From Phocaeicola intestinalis (lineage in GTDB: Bacteria; Bacteroidota; Bacteroidia; Bacteroidales; Bacteroidaceae), in contig NZ_JACSPP010000001.1 of assembly GCF_014837065.1 (NCBI RefSeq), positions 1 through 64,000 of the forward strand: a stretch of 64,000 nt of DNA, in the 5' to 3' direction. This document shows, piece after piece, positions 17,634 through 26,006 of the stretch. The position numbers and the translations under genes are program-made. The notes under the pieces were generated by a model, which saw only the letters and a program-made list of their open reading frames with translations, ran no database searches and had not been told where the DNA came from. Numbering within the stretch: the stretch's first letter is position 1; the number at the start of each line of letters is the position of its first letter.

Positions 17634-17695
17634 AAAGAATGTGAGTCTGCCTCAAAATGAAAGTTGATTTCATTTTTGAAACAAACTCATTCTTT
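17634..17695. repeat. Large intergenic hairpin
   Basis: AAAGAATGTGAGTCTGCC pairs imperfectly with the reverse at 17678-17695 (ACAAACTCATTCTTT), with CAAAATGAAA/TTTCATTTTTG continuing the stem around GTTGA. It could be a bidirectional terminator or a REP-like repeat. Confidence 0.6.
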
Positions 17696-17853
17696 GCCGA
17701 AAAAACAGAGTCATTTACCTTCTATAATGCCGTTGCATTACTTCCCTCAATAATAAAAAGCCTGTTTACTTCAGGAAAAAAGCGTTCCATTTCATTCTAA
17801 AATTCAATATTTGAATGTCCTTTAGATTTGCCAACCCGACCCCATTGAAAATG

Positions 17854-17933
17854 AAGATATACTTCGTTGGCTGATGAAGTATATCTTCGTTGGCTGTTGC
17901 AGTATATATTAAATTGCCGATGAAGTATATCTT
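17854..17933. repeat. Array A: four palindromic units at 23-bp period
   Basis: Units start at 17854 (AAGATATACTT), 17877 (AAGTATATCTT), 17900 (CAGTATATATT) and 17923 (AAGTATATCTT). Each is followed by a 12-bp spacer (CGTTGGCTGATG, CGTTGGCTGTTG, AAATTGCCGATG). Spacing is exactly 23 bp throughout. Confidence 0.8.
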
Positions 17934-17972
17934 CGTTCGCAGAGAGCCTATATTGTGCATAGTGAGACTCCC

Positions 17973-18027
17973 AAACAAAGAAGAGTGCCGTCTATCCTCC
18001 TCGGACAAACGGCACTCTTCTTTGTTT
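17973..18027 (-). terminator. Terminator of rpsO (long stem)
   Basis: 19-bp perfect stem: AAACAAAGAAGAGTGCCGT (17973-17991) and its complement (18009-18027) around a 17-nt loop, 21 nt beyond the rpsO stop. The T-rich side lies 3' on the minus strand. Confidence 0.8.
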
Positions 18028-18047
18028 CGTTCGCTCTAAGTAAAGCC

Positions 18048-18317
18048 TTACTTACGCAGACCAAGCTCTTTCACGATGTTACGATATCTTTCGATGTCGT
18101 TACGCTTCAAGTAGTCGAGCAATGCACGACGCTTACCTACCAGCTTGGTCAAAGATCTTTCAGTTGTATAATCTTTTCTGTGGAGCTTCAAGTGCTCTGT
18201 CAGGTGAGAAATACGGTATGAAAACAATGCAATCTGAGATTCGGGCGATCCAGTATCAGTGTTAGACTTTCCGTACTTTTCAAAGATTTCTTGCTTTTTA
18301 GCTGCGTCTAAATACAT
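18048..18317 (-). CDS. rpsO: 30S ribosomal protein S15
   Basis: 89 residues, the exact family length. S15 binds the central domain of 16S rRNA early in 30S assembly. Seen: [28 protein letters not shown] and [29 protein letters not shown], the conserved helices and RNA-contact residues. It is transcribed alone from the box at 18364-18371 and ended by the hairpin at 17973-18027. The usual partner pnp is not adjacent. Confidence 0.98.
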   Translation of the reverse strand: MYLDAAKKQEIFEKYGKSNTDTGSPESQIALFSYRISHLTEHLKLHRKDYTTERSLTKLVGKRRALLDYLKRNDIERYRNIVKELGLRK

Positions 18318-18363
18318 AATTTTGACTGTTTTGTTTATATAATATAAATTCTATTTGCGGGTG

Positions 18364-18371
18364 CAAAGATA
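18364..18371 (-). promoter_or_regulatory. -7 promoter box for rpsO
   Basis: TATCTTTG on the minus strand, 47 nt upstream of ATG 18317. Confidence 0.65.
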
Positions 18372-18521
18372 GGAATAATCTTTCATCCAACAAACACTTT
18401 TGCAAAATATCTTCCAAAGAAGATGCTATACAAAACAATTTAATCCTACAGCTATAAAAATACAAAACATAAACCAACAAAAAGTCTCCTAATAAATGAT
18501 GCAAAATTTGTACTTCCGCAA

Positions 18522-19397
18522 TTAAAAAGGCAAATCACCATAACACGTATCATCTTCACCGACAGATGTAATGCCGATGCTGTCCAAAAGGGCGATGTCT
18601 TTAATCTTTTTGCGGAATTGCATAAGTACAGATATTTGCTCGATTTCTCTTTTTCGATTTTGGCTAAGAATTAAATATTCTTTCTCTTTGTCAATACCCA
18701 AGAAACGTCTTCCAAGAAGATTGGCAGCGATGCCAGTGGTACTGCTACCGGTAAAAGGGTCTAGAATCCATGCGCCGCTGTGGGTAGATGCCAGAACAAT
18801 ACGCGACAACACTGCCAACGGTTTCTGAGTCGGATGTTTGCCACATGTCTTTTCCCATCGGGCAATGGCTGGCAAATGCCATACGTCTGTCATTTGCTTG
18901 CCGCTGTTAATTTGTTTCATTACATCATAGTTATAACAGTGAGGTACTTTTGCCGACTTACGTGCCCAAATGATAAACTCCGTTGAATGAGTAAAATAAC
19001 GGCATGAAATATTAGGAGGAGGATTCGTTTTTGCCCAAGTGATTACGTTTAGAATTTTGAAGCCGTGCTCCGTCAGAATATTGGCGATAGAAAAAATATT
19101 ATGGTATGTGCCACTGACCCATATCGTACCATTGTCTTTCAACTTCTGCCGGCACTCGTTTATCCATGCCCTGTTGAACGCATCCATGTATTCCGGCGTT
19201 CCGCCCTTATCCCATTCGCCCTTGTCCACACAGACCACCTTACCGCTTTGCACACTTATACCTCCATTGCTAAGAAAGTAAGGCGGGTCGGCAAATATCA
19301 TGTCGAACTTGAAACTGAATTGCTTCAACAGTTCGATGCAATCGCCGTGGAGGAGGGTAAAGGCGCGGTCGGGGGAACGGAAATAAGGGACAATCAT
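18522..19397 (-). CDS. DpnA-like DNA adenine methyltransferase (beta class)
   Basis: 291 residues. Motif IV comes first (MIFADPPYFLSNGGIS, DPPY at 37-40) and the SAM motif later (ILDPFTGSSTTGIAA, about 211-225), giving the beta-class order of N6-adenine methylases. Long stretches such as VDKGEWDK, ITWAKTNPPPNISCRYFTH and GKHPTQKP closely resemble M.DpnA of the DpnII system, which also methylates single-stranded GATC. The start codon overlaps the stop of the nuclease gene by 1 nt, so it is the last gene of the three-gene R-M operon. GATC specificity is inferred from resemblance only. It extends about 30 residues past the usual core at the C-terminus. Confidence 0.9.
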   Translation of the reverse strand: MIVPYFRSPDRAFTLLHGDCIELLKQFSFKFDMIFADPPYFLSNGGISVQSGKVVCVDKGEWDKGGTPEYMDAFNRAWINECRQKLKDNGTIWVSGTYHNIFSIANILTEHGFKILNVITWAKTNPPPNISCRYFTHSTEFIIWARKSAKVPHCYNYDVMKQINSGKQMTDVWHLPAIARWEKTCGKHPTQKPLAVLSRIVLASTHSGAWILDPFTGSSTTGIAANLLGRRFLGIDKEKEYLILSQNRKREIEQISVLMQFRKKIKDIALLDSIGITSVGEDDTCYGDLPF

Positions 19398-20170
19398 TAT
19401 CTAACAATGCGATATCTTTCGGCTTTTACCAACCGAATACTATTATAATCATTAGGATCTACAAACTCATATTGCCACATATAGTAAATATTCTCGCCGT
19501 CAATATTCCTTTTTTCAAAAAACATGGGGTAAACTGTTTTTCCTGTATTTTCTTTCCATTGTCTGAATGGATAGTACAGTTGCCTAATAATTGTATTGGT
19601 AGTATTAGAATTTTTTGCTTCTATCAATACTATCGAATCTATACCTTCATATCCCGCATCGACTTCTGTTTGTACACTATCAACAGTAAGTGTGATGCCA
19701 TTGGTGGCGAAAGAAAATTCAGGTGTGTACTTTCTGCCTCGTATGGTTAATACTAGTGATGGATCATTCATGAATGTTCTCACTAAAGAATTTGCATAAG
19801 CAAAATCTAAATGCTGCATTTCAGAATCACCGATTTGTGAACTTTTGAGTTCAAAATCCAAATGACTTTGATATTCTTTGATTGGAGTCGTAATATCGGG
19901 AATATCCATATATCCTTCCCCTTGAATTATGTAATATTCCCCGTTATGTTTTGGCAAAATAAACAAATCTTTATCTTTAAAGACTTGCGGTCGGTCTTCT
20001 CGACTATCTTGTTTACATAATATTCGTACTTCTTTCTCTGCTGTTTTCTTAAAATCTTGGCAGGATTCTTTTATCTGTTTTGCGGAAAGGATAAACGCTT
20101 CTTTGCTAAAATCGTGTTCTCCCATTTTTGTATCATCGTATATTTTCTTCCAAGATATATCTAATGCCAT
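19397..20170 (-). CDS. Putative type II restriction endonuclease (PD-(D/E)xK-like)
   Basis: 257 residues between two adenine methylases. A nuclease-like core is visible: EVDAGYEGIDSIVLIEAKN contains Asp178 and Glu184-Ala-Lys186, spaced like the D...ExK triad of PD-(D/E)xK enzymes, followed by a helix with Gln197 (TIIRQLYYPFRQW). The N-terminal half (WKKIYDDTKMGEHDFSKEAFILSAKQIK) resembles uncharacterised R-M-linked proteins of the DUF6996/6997 type. It does not resemble the DpnII or MboI nucleases, although both methylases look DpnII-like. Position, operon coupling and the triad support a restriction role; recognition site and activity are inferred. Confidence 0.72.
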   Translation of the reverse strand: MALDISWKKIYDDTKMGEHDFSKEAFILSAKQIKESCQDFKKTAEKEVRILCKQDSREDRPQVFKDKDLFILPKHNGEYYIIQGEGYMDIPDITTPIKEYQSHLDFELKSSQIGDSEMQHLDFAYANSLVRTFMNDPSLVLTIRGRKYTPEFSFATNGITLTVDSVQTEVDAGYEGIDSIVLIEAKNSNTTNTIIRQLYYPFRQWKENTGKTVYPMFFEKRNIDGENIYYMWQYEFVDPNDYNSIRLVKAERYRIVR

Positions 20171-20196
20171 ATAAATATTATTTAGATGTTTATTTT

Positions 20197-21132
20197 TTAG
20201 AACAATAATGCATTTTGCGACTGCATTGTTTCCGTATAATTTCTGATAAGTAACTCTGTTAATTTACCTCTTTTGTTTGGATTGGCATTGACCATTCGCG
20301 TTGCCATCACCCGGCGAATGTTATAAGCATGATATATTTCATCAAAGAAATCATCATTTTCATCTTTACCTTTTACATCCGAATTGCTTAAAATGAAATT
20401 AGCTTTATGGGCTGATACTTGATGGCAAAAATCACGTAGTCTTATTTGTTCATTGTCATCGAACTCTTCTTTCGCGTATGAGTTAAAAGAAGATGTTTTA
20501 CTCAATGGTTTATATGGAGGATCGAAATAAAATAATGCATTTGGCGTAGCATAAGCTATTGTTTCTGCAAAATCTCCGCAGAGGATTTCAACCTTTTGTA
20601 AAATCTGAGAATCGGCTAAAATAGTTTCTTCATCACAGATTTTAGGATTGGCATATCTTCCGTGAGGAACATTAAACTTTCCTTTGGAGTTTACCCTATA
20701 CAAACCATTAAAACACGTCCTGTTTAAGAAAATGAATAATGCAGCTATTTCTATATCAGACAAAGAAAAAGAGTTGTATATATCACGCTTATTCAAATAA
20801 TAGATTTTCCTTTCATCCTCATTTAAAGGTATATATTCACTTTGAAAGGACTTTAATAGTTCTATAAGTTTGTCAGGTTGTTCTTTTATAACCCGATATG
20901 TGGTTATCAGATGAGGATTTATGTCATTGATAATAGCCTTCTTTATGTGGGGAAATTGCTGCAATATCCAAAATAACACGGCACCTCCTCCCACAAAAGG
21001 TTCTACATAAACGATGTCCTTCTTTTGTGAAAAGTCCGATGGTAAAGAACGTCTTATATCTTCCAGAAGTTGTGTCTTTCCACCTACCCACTTCACAAAA
21101 GGTTTTGCAGATGTATATGTTTTACTATGCAT
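20197..21132 (-). CDS. Dam-like DNA adenine methylase (alpha class)
   Basis: 311 residues. It transfers a methyl group from SAM to adenine N6 in duplex DNA. The SAM motif lies first (KPFVKWVGGKTQLLEDIRR, about 10-28), followed by YVEPFVGGGAVLFW, and the catalytic motif IV is ALFYFDPPYKPLSKTSSF (about 195-212): the alpha-class order of Dam and M.DpnM. These enzymes usually recognise GATC. It is the promoter-proximal gene of the R-M operon (box at 21159-21166), followed after 26 nt by the nuclease, so methylation would be expressed first. The gene is visibly AT-richer than its housekeeping neighbours, consistent with horizontal acquisition. Confidence 0.92.
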   Translation of the reverse strand: MHSKTYTSAKPFVKWVGGKTQLLEDIRRSLPSDFSQKKDIVYVEPFVGGGAVLFWILQQFPHIKKAIINDINPHLITTYRVIKEQPDKLIELLKSFQSEYIPLNEDERKIYYLNKRDIYNSFSLSDIEIAALFIFLNRTCFNGLYRVNSKGKFNVPHGRYANPKICDEETILADSQILQKVEILCGDFAETIAYATPNALFYFDPPYKPLSKTSSFNSYAKEEFDDNEQIRLRDFCHQVSAHKANFILSNSDVKGKDENDDFFDEIYHAYNIRRVMATRMVNANPNKRGKLTELLIRNYTETMQSQNALLF

Positions 21133-21158
21133 ATTCAGTATAATTATAACTTACAGCA

Positions 21159-21166
21159 CAAAGATA
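21159..21166 (-). promoter_or_regulatory. -7 promoter box for the restriction-modification operon
   Basis: TATCTTTG on the minus strand, 27 nt upstream of ATG 21132. Confidence 0.6.
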
Positions 21167-21321
21167 TAAAATCTATTTGAGGTAAGCTAATATCCATAAT
21201 TATTCTTGCAGAGCAAATTAACAATACAAACAGAGCAAATTTAATCCTCCAATCATAAAAATACAAAATATAAACTTAACAAATACACTTGAATTGATTC
21301 GAATAATTTGCGGAAAAATAG

Positions 21322-21329
21322 TAACTTTG
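21322..21329 (+). promoter_or_regulatory. -7 promoter box for typA
   Basis: TAACTTTG, 22 nt upstream of ATG 21351. An in-frame ORF start at 21294 lies upstream of this box and is therefore unlikely. Confidence 0.65.
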
Positions 21330-21350
21330 CACCCAAATAATAGGTATAGT

Positions 21351-23156
21351 ATGCAAGACATTAGAAACATTGCCATCATTGCCCACGTCGACCATGGAAA
21401 GACGACGCTGGTAGACAAGATGATGCTGGCGGGACACCTGTTCCGCAACGACCAGACCAATGGCGAACTGGTGCTGGACAACAACGACTTGGAACGTGAA
21501 AGAGGGATAACCATCCTTTCGAAGAATGTATCTATCAACTATAAGGGTACGAAAATCAATATCATCGATACGCCGGGACACGCCGATTTCGGTGGTGAAG
21601 TGGAACGTGTATTGAATATGGCAGACGGATGTATCCTGCTGGTAGACGCTTTCGAAGGCCCGATGCCGCAGACACGCTTCGTGCTGCAAAAGGCATTGCA
21701 AATCGGATTGAAACCCATCGTAGTAGTGAACAAGGTGGACAAACCGAATTGCCGTCCCGAAGAAGTATACGAAATGGTGTTCGACCTGATGTTCAGCCTC
21801 AACGCAACAGAAGACCAGCTGGATTTCCCCGTGCTCTATGGCTCGGCAAAAAACAACTGGATGGGTGAAGACTGGAAAACGCCTACCGGTACCATCGAAC
21901 CGCTACTGGATGCCATCGTAAAATATATCCCAGCCCCCAAGCAACTGGAAGGCACACCACAGATGCTCATCACCTCGCTCGACTATTCTTCATACACAGG
22001 GCGTATCGCCGTAGGACGCGTGCATCGCGGAACTATCAGCGAAGGCATGAACATCACGCTGGCAAAACGTGACGGACAGATGCTGAAATCGAAAATCAAG
22101 GAAGTGCATACATTCGAAGGACTGGGACGCAAGAAAGTGCAATCGGTCTCATCGGGTGACATCTGTGCTATCATCGGCATAGAAGGATTCGAAATCGGTG
22201 ATACCATCTGCGACTTCGAAAATCCGGAGCCACTGCCCCCTATTGCCATCGATGAGCCTACGATGAGCATGTTGTTTACCATCAACGACTCTCCTTTCTT
22301 CGGGAAAGAAGGCAAATATGTGACTTCTCGCCACATACAAGACCGCCTGATGAAAGAGTTGGACAAGAACCTTGCCCTGCGCGTCCGCAAGACCGAGAAT
22401 GAAGACGGCAAATGGATTGTATCGGGACGTGGTGTGCTGCACCTTTCAGTACTGATTGAAACCATGCGCCGCGAAGGCTACGAGTTGCAGGTAGGCCAGC
22501 CACAGGTTATTTACAAAGAGATAGACGGGGTACGTTGCGAACCGATTGAAGAACTTACCATCAGCGTTCCCGAAGAATTTGCCAGCAAGATGATTGACAT
22601 GGTGACCCGCCGTAAAGGTGAAATGGTTTCGATGGAAACGCAAGGCGACCGTGTGAACATCGAGTTTGATATGCCATCGCGCGGTATTATCGGATTGCGT
22701 ACCAACGTATTGACTGCATCGCAAGGAGAAGCCATCATGGCACACCGATTCAAGGAATACCAACCCTACAAGGGAGATATTCCCCGCCGTACCAACGGAT
22801 CGATGATTGCCATGGAGAGCGGGACTGCCTTCGCGTATGCCATTGACAAGCTGCAAGACCGCGGCCGCTTCTTCATCTATCCGCAGGAAGAAGTATATGC
22901 CGGACAAGTAGTAGGCGAACACGTACACGAAAACGACCTAGTGGTAAATGTCACGAAATCGAAAAAGCTGACCAACATGCGTGCATCGGGTTCGGACGAC
23001 AAGGCACGCATCATCCCTCCGGTCGTATTCTCGCTGGAAGAAGCATTGGAATACATCAAGGAAGACGAATACGTAGAAGTAACACCCAAGAGCATGCGTA
23101 TGCGTAAAATCATCCTCGACGAGACCGAACGCAAACGTGCGAACAAAAATAATTGA
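21351..23156 (+). CDS. typA: GTP-binding protein TypA/BipA
   Basis: 601 residues, typical for the family. It is a translational GTPase related to EF-G that acts on the ribosome under stress and in 50S assembly. Seen: G1 AHVDHGKTT (about 11-19), ERGITILSKNVSI (switch I), DTPGHADFGGEVER (G3), VVNKVDKPNCRPEEV (G4), then the EF-G-like domains and the TypA C-terminal signature with RGIIGLRTNVLTASQGEAIMAH. The start at 21351 puts the protein in register with relatives and downstream of the promoter. It marks the return to housekeeping genes after the R-M island. Confidence 0.97.
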   Translation: MQDIRNIAIIAHVDHGKTTLVDKMMLAGHLFRNDQTNGELVLDNNDLERERGITILSKNVSINYKGTKINIIDTPGHADFGGEVERVLNMADGCILLVDAFEGPMPQTRFVLQKALQIGLKPIVVVNKVDKPNCRPEEVYEMVFDLMFSLNATEDQLDFPVLYGSAKNNWMGEDWKTPTGTIEPLLDAIVKYIPAPKQLEGTPQMLITSLDYSSYTGRIAVGRVHRGTISEGMNITLAKRDGQMLKSKIKEVHTFEGLGRKKVQSVSSGDICAIIGIEGFEIGDTICDFENPEPLPPIAIDEPTMSMLFTINDSPFFGKEGKYVTSRHIQDRLMKELDKNLALRVRKTENEDGKWIVSGRGVLHLSVLIETMRREGYELQVGQPQVIYKEIDGVRCEPIEELTISVPEEFASKMIDMVTRRKGEMVSMETQGDRVNIEFDMPSRGIIGLRTNVLTASQGEAIMAHRFKEYQPYKGDIPRRTNGSMIAMESGTAFAYAIDKLQDRGRFFIYPQEEVYAGQVVGEHVHENDLVVNVTKSKKLTNMRASGSDDKARIIPPVVFSLEEALEYIKEDEYVEVTPKSMRMRKIILDETERKRANKNN

Positions 23157-23169
23157 TACTCTATATTTT

Positions 23170-23238
23170 AATCAATGCAAAGGTGCGAAAGCGCTATGAT
23201 TTTACAAGTCACAGCACTTTCGCGTCTTTGCATTGATT
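23170..23238. terminator. Bidirectional hairpin between typA and GH9 gene
   Basis: AATCAATGCAAAG (23170-23182) and CTTTGCATTGATT (23226-23238) are perfect inverted arms, with GCGAAAG/CTTTCGC extending the stem inside. It lies between convergent genes. No long T run, so terminator function is inferred from position. Confidence 0.55.
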
Positions 23239-23285
23239 ATCATGAATACTACACCTCTATACAATCTACTTTCAAGACAGATTTT

Positions 23286-25826
23286 TTATTTTTTCTCCTC
23301 AACAATATGCTTGAAAGCCAAGCCAAAGATAATGTATTGCGTGTTGCCAGCAATAGTCCCCTCATTCTGCCCCCACAGGAAGGGCCAATCATCAAAGTTC
23401 TCAAAATGGTCGGGCTTACGGAAAAGCACTCCGGGAGCTACATTGCCTGGTATGAATGAGAAGTCGGCACGATTATTTCCATAAAAGACCAACTTCGGAC
23501 GGGCAGCTCCTACTGCGGCAACAAATGAATAATTATGGTAAGGATGACAACCGAAGAGCCAATTAGCCGTCCGGTATACTTCATCTTTCGCCACGATGTC
23601 GGGATAATAAAGATGTGCAAAGCATACGGTAGTCCCAAAGCTAAGCAACGGACCGATTCCCGCCCAGTTGCCTGTACCGATAGGCACACCATACGGATTC
23701 TGCCGGTCGAAATCTTGAATATACGTTGCATATTGCTCTACATAAGGACGTAACTGCTTGCGATAATCTTCATTCATATAAGGAATAGCATCAAGGGCTG
23801 TCTGAAGACTGAACCTCAAGTTCCGGTCTAATTCCTTCCATATCTCTTTTTCAAATACATCCAAATATTCCTTTTCCTGAGTAGCGATATAAAGCTGCAA
23901 ATTGGTAGCAGCTATGCCGCCCAGTCCTGTACGCGCATTGTTCCGCTTGGATTCGGTACGCTGGCTCAAAAGCTCTTCGGCTTCCTTCATCAGACGCTTC
24001 GATTGCTTCAGTGCCCGTGCTGCCAGGCTGTCATTATAACCTTCCAATGCATGAGCTGCCGCAGCAAACATTGTCGCGGCACGCATATCAAGCCGGGGAT
24101 TACGGGTCGTAAAAGCCCACATATCATCGGGAGTACCGCTCCGCTTCCCATCCGCAGATACTTCATAAGGCTTGAGTGAGGGGTCATAATGCAATCCGTC
24201 AGTAATGGATGCAGCATCTCCCAAGTGATGATAATTATCAAGCACTGAGTTCGACAACGTAGAAGCCATGTGTCCTATCTGCTCAGCCTGTGCCACAAGA
24301 TTCAATACACCGTGTTCGATGTACTGCAAGACATCAGGAGTGCCATCGGGACGATGCAAATCGACATAACGTTGTTTTTCGCTCACAAAGGTTTCATCAC
24401 GCGATGGCTTGAAAAGCTCCCATGCACGAATCAAGTTTTCTACCACATTGATATTCGCCCCTGTCTCGATATCGAAATCTCCTGCATCAAAGAACCCACC
24501 GACATTCAAACCCGGAATAAGTTCCAACGGCTTGTACTTGGTGTCGGTTGTAGGCCCTTGATAGTGTATATCGAAATGATCACTGGGAGGTGCCTGCAAA
24601 TAACCTTCCTTGAACGGCTCCCCATGCCATACCCGATAGGCCTCATTCACAAACATATGGTTCATGTGAATAGGCACCCACACATCGGTAGTGGCATCGG
24701 TTATCTTATCGTACACATGCGGGTCAATCAAAAAATTGTTTGTTTTCACTGTATCATACTGGATATAGTAAATACCCGGAGCCTTCACATCCGAAAAATC
24801 GAACTTTACATAGTTGTATTTATAATAAGGTCCCCACGCATCTACCTTCCCTTCATAAGCTTTCGAGACAGTTCCGTCCTCATTGATACGCATCAACGAA
24901 GCGGTTGCTTTCGGCGAGTCATTCTTATCTAATTCGATGACACTTACTTTCGGCTGACCGGGTGTATAACCTACCTGGCAAAATCCGATATTAGGCTTTC
25001 GAATCCATCCTTCAACGGCATGAGGCTCTACCATCCAGCTTACCACTTTACCCGTCTTCCCTCCCGGCAATATACTACGAAGCACAAACCAGCCATTCTG
25101 CGCCAACATGCGTCCGTCGTATAGCTTTAGTTCGGCATCGTTGCTGTGAATGCAAATCATACGTTCCGGGTCATCCATAGCCATTGTAATGCTGTGCCCC
25201 GTCTCAATAGGAAGAGGGTCTACGAAACATCCTGTACCGCGGTCGTCATAAGTCTTGAATCCTTTAAACTGCCGAGGTTTCTCGCTATTGGGGCGGGCAA
25301 CAGTCTGGCTGGTAGCATAACGCGGGAACCGATTCAAACGGCCATCCATCGTAAATGTCTTCAGCCAATATCTTGACGGAAGAAACTCCAGGTTCAACCC
25401 CGCATTGCCCACAAGCTTTTCGGGCACAGGCTTATCAAGCCATACAGCTATCTCTACCGCTTCACCTTTGGCTGTAACCACAATCCGGCTATCAAAATCA
25501 TAGTCATCGTAGCGCAAGCCTACTTCAATGCTTCCTTGCTCACGGTCCACCTTCCGAAAAGTCATCTTTGGCACCAAGTCCCATTGCTCGGGAGTATTAT
25601 TCAAGCGGACAGCCCCCCCTTGAATGGCGCGAATGCCATGCTGGATAATTTCAATGCCTGAGTTCTTCTCGTCATTGAATCCACCATTAAAACTATTACT
25701 GAAAACCAGCACATTGACTCCTTGCCGCTCAAAATAACAGCTATCATTCAACCGCAAGTCCTGTGCTTGCGAAAAAGACGCTGCCATGAGCCCCATAACC
25801 CATAACAAATTCTTGTTGTTTTTCAT
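23286..25826 (-). CDS. Glycoside hydrolase family 9 protein, secreted
   Basis: 846 residues from ATG 25826; an upstream in-frame TTG (25838) is less likely. Signal peptide MKNNKNLLWVMGLMAASFSQAQ. Residues about 25-270 form a beta-rich N-terminal region. About 275-365 resembles the Ig-like domain preceding GH9 modules (FCQVGYTPGQPKVSVIE). The catalytic (alpha/alpha)6 barrel follows: GGFFDAGDFDIETG (about 443-456) holds the catalytic aspartates, and WGQNEGTIAGN near the C-terminus holds the probable acid glutamate. GH9 enzymes cleave beta-1,4-glucans or act as exo-glucosidases/glucosaminidases; the substrate cannot be told. It is not beside SusC/SusD genes here. Confidence 0.88.
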   Translation of the reverse strand: MKNNKNLLWVMGLMAASFSQAQDLRLNDSCYFERQGVNVLVFSNSFNGGFNDEKNSGIEIIQHGIRAIQGGAVRLNNTPEQWDLVPKMTFRKVDREQGSIEVGLRYDDYDFDSRIVVTAKGEAVEIAVWLDKPVPEKLVGNAGLNLEFLPSRYWLKTFTMDGRLNRFPRYATSQTVARPNSEKPRQFKGFKTYDDRGTGCFVDPLPIETGHSITMAMDDPERMICIHSNDAELKLYDGRMLAQNGWFVLRSILPGGKTGKVVSWMVEPHAVEGWIRKPNIGFCQVGYTPGQPKVSVIELDKNDSPKATASLMRINEDGTVSKAYEGKVDAWGPYYKYNYVKFDFSDVKAPGIYYIQYDTVKTNNFLIDPHVYDKITDATTDVWVPIHMNHMFVNEAYRVWHGEPFKEGYLQAPPSDHFDIHYQGPTTDTKYKPLELIPGLNVGGFFDAGDFDIETGANINVVENLIRAWELFKPSRDETFVSEKQRYVDLHRPDGTPDVLQYIEHGVLNLVAQAEQIGHMASTLSNSVLDNYHHLGDAASITDGLHYDPSLKPYEVSADGKRSGTPDDMWAFTTRNPRLDMRAATMFAAAAHALEGYNDSLAARALKQSKRLMKEAEELLSQRTESKRNNARTGLGGIAATNLQLYIATQEKEYLDVFEKEIWKELDRNLRFSLQTALDAIPYMNEDYRKQLRPYVEQYATYIQDFDRQNPYGVPIGTGNWAGIGPLLSFGTTVCFAHLYYPDIVAKDEVYRTANWLFGCHPYHNYSFVAAVGAARPKLVFYGNNRADFSFIPGNVAPGVLFRKPDHFENFDDWPFLWGQNEGTIAGNTQYIIFGLAFKHIVEEKK

Positions 25827-25842
25827 ATTACTAAACAAATTA

Positions 25843-25850
25843 CAAATTTA
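25843..25850 (-). promoter_or_regulatory. -7-like box for the GH9 gene
   Basis: TAAATTTG on the minus strand, 17 nt upstream of ATG 25826. It fits TAnnTTTG, but the AT-rich context makes chance matches likelier. Confidence 0.4.
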
Positions 25851-26006
25851 TTATTAGAGCCTAAGATTTACCGGAAGTTTAAGTGTGCACAGTTACATTT
25901 TCGCAACATTAACAAATGAAGCGCCCCATCGGTCAATCATTCAATGACAAGCTAAATATATCGGGACACAGAGGCACAGATTTTTTCTCTGTATCATTGT
26001 CTTCAT

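Larger units (their letters stand above)
17425..18047. other. Repeat-rich gene-free stretch between yifB and rpsO
   Basis: 623 bp with no supported gene. In order it holds an inverted-repeat element (17453-17622), a large hairpin (17634-17695), AT-rich sequence, a four-unit 23-bp palindromic array (17854-17933) and the rpsO terminator (17973-18027). It is the densest repeat cluster in the window. Confidence 0.7.
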
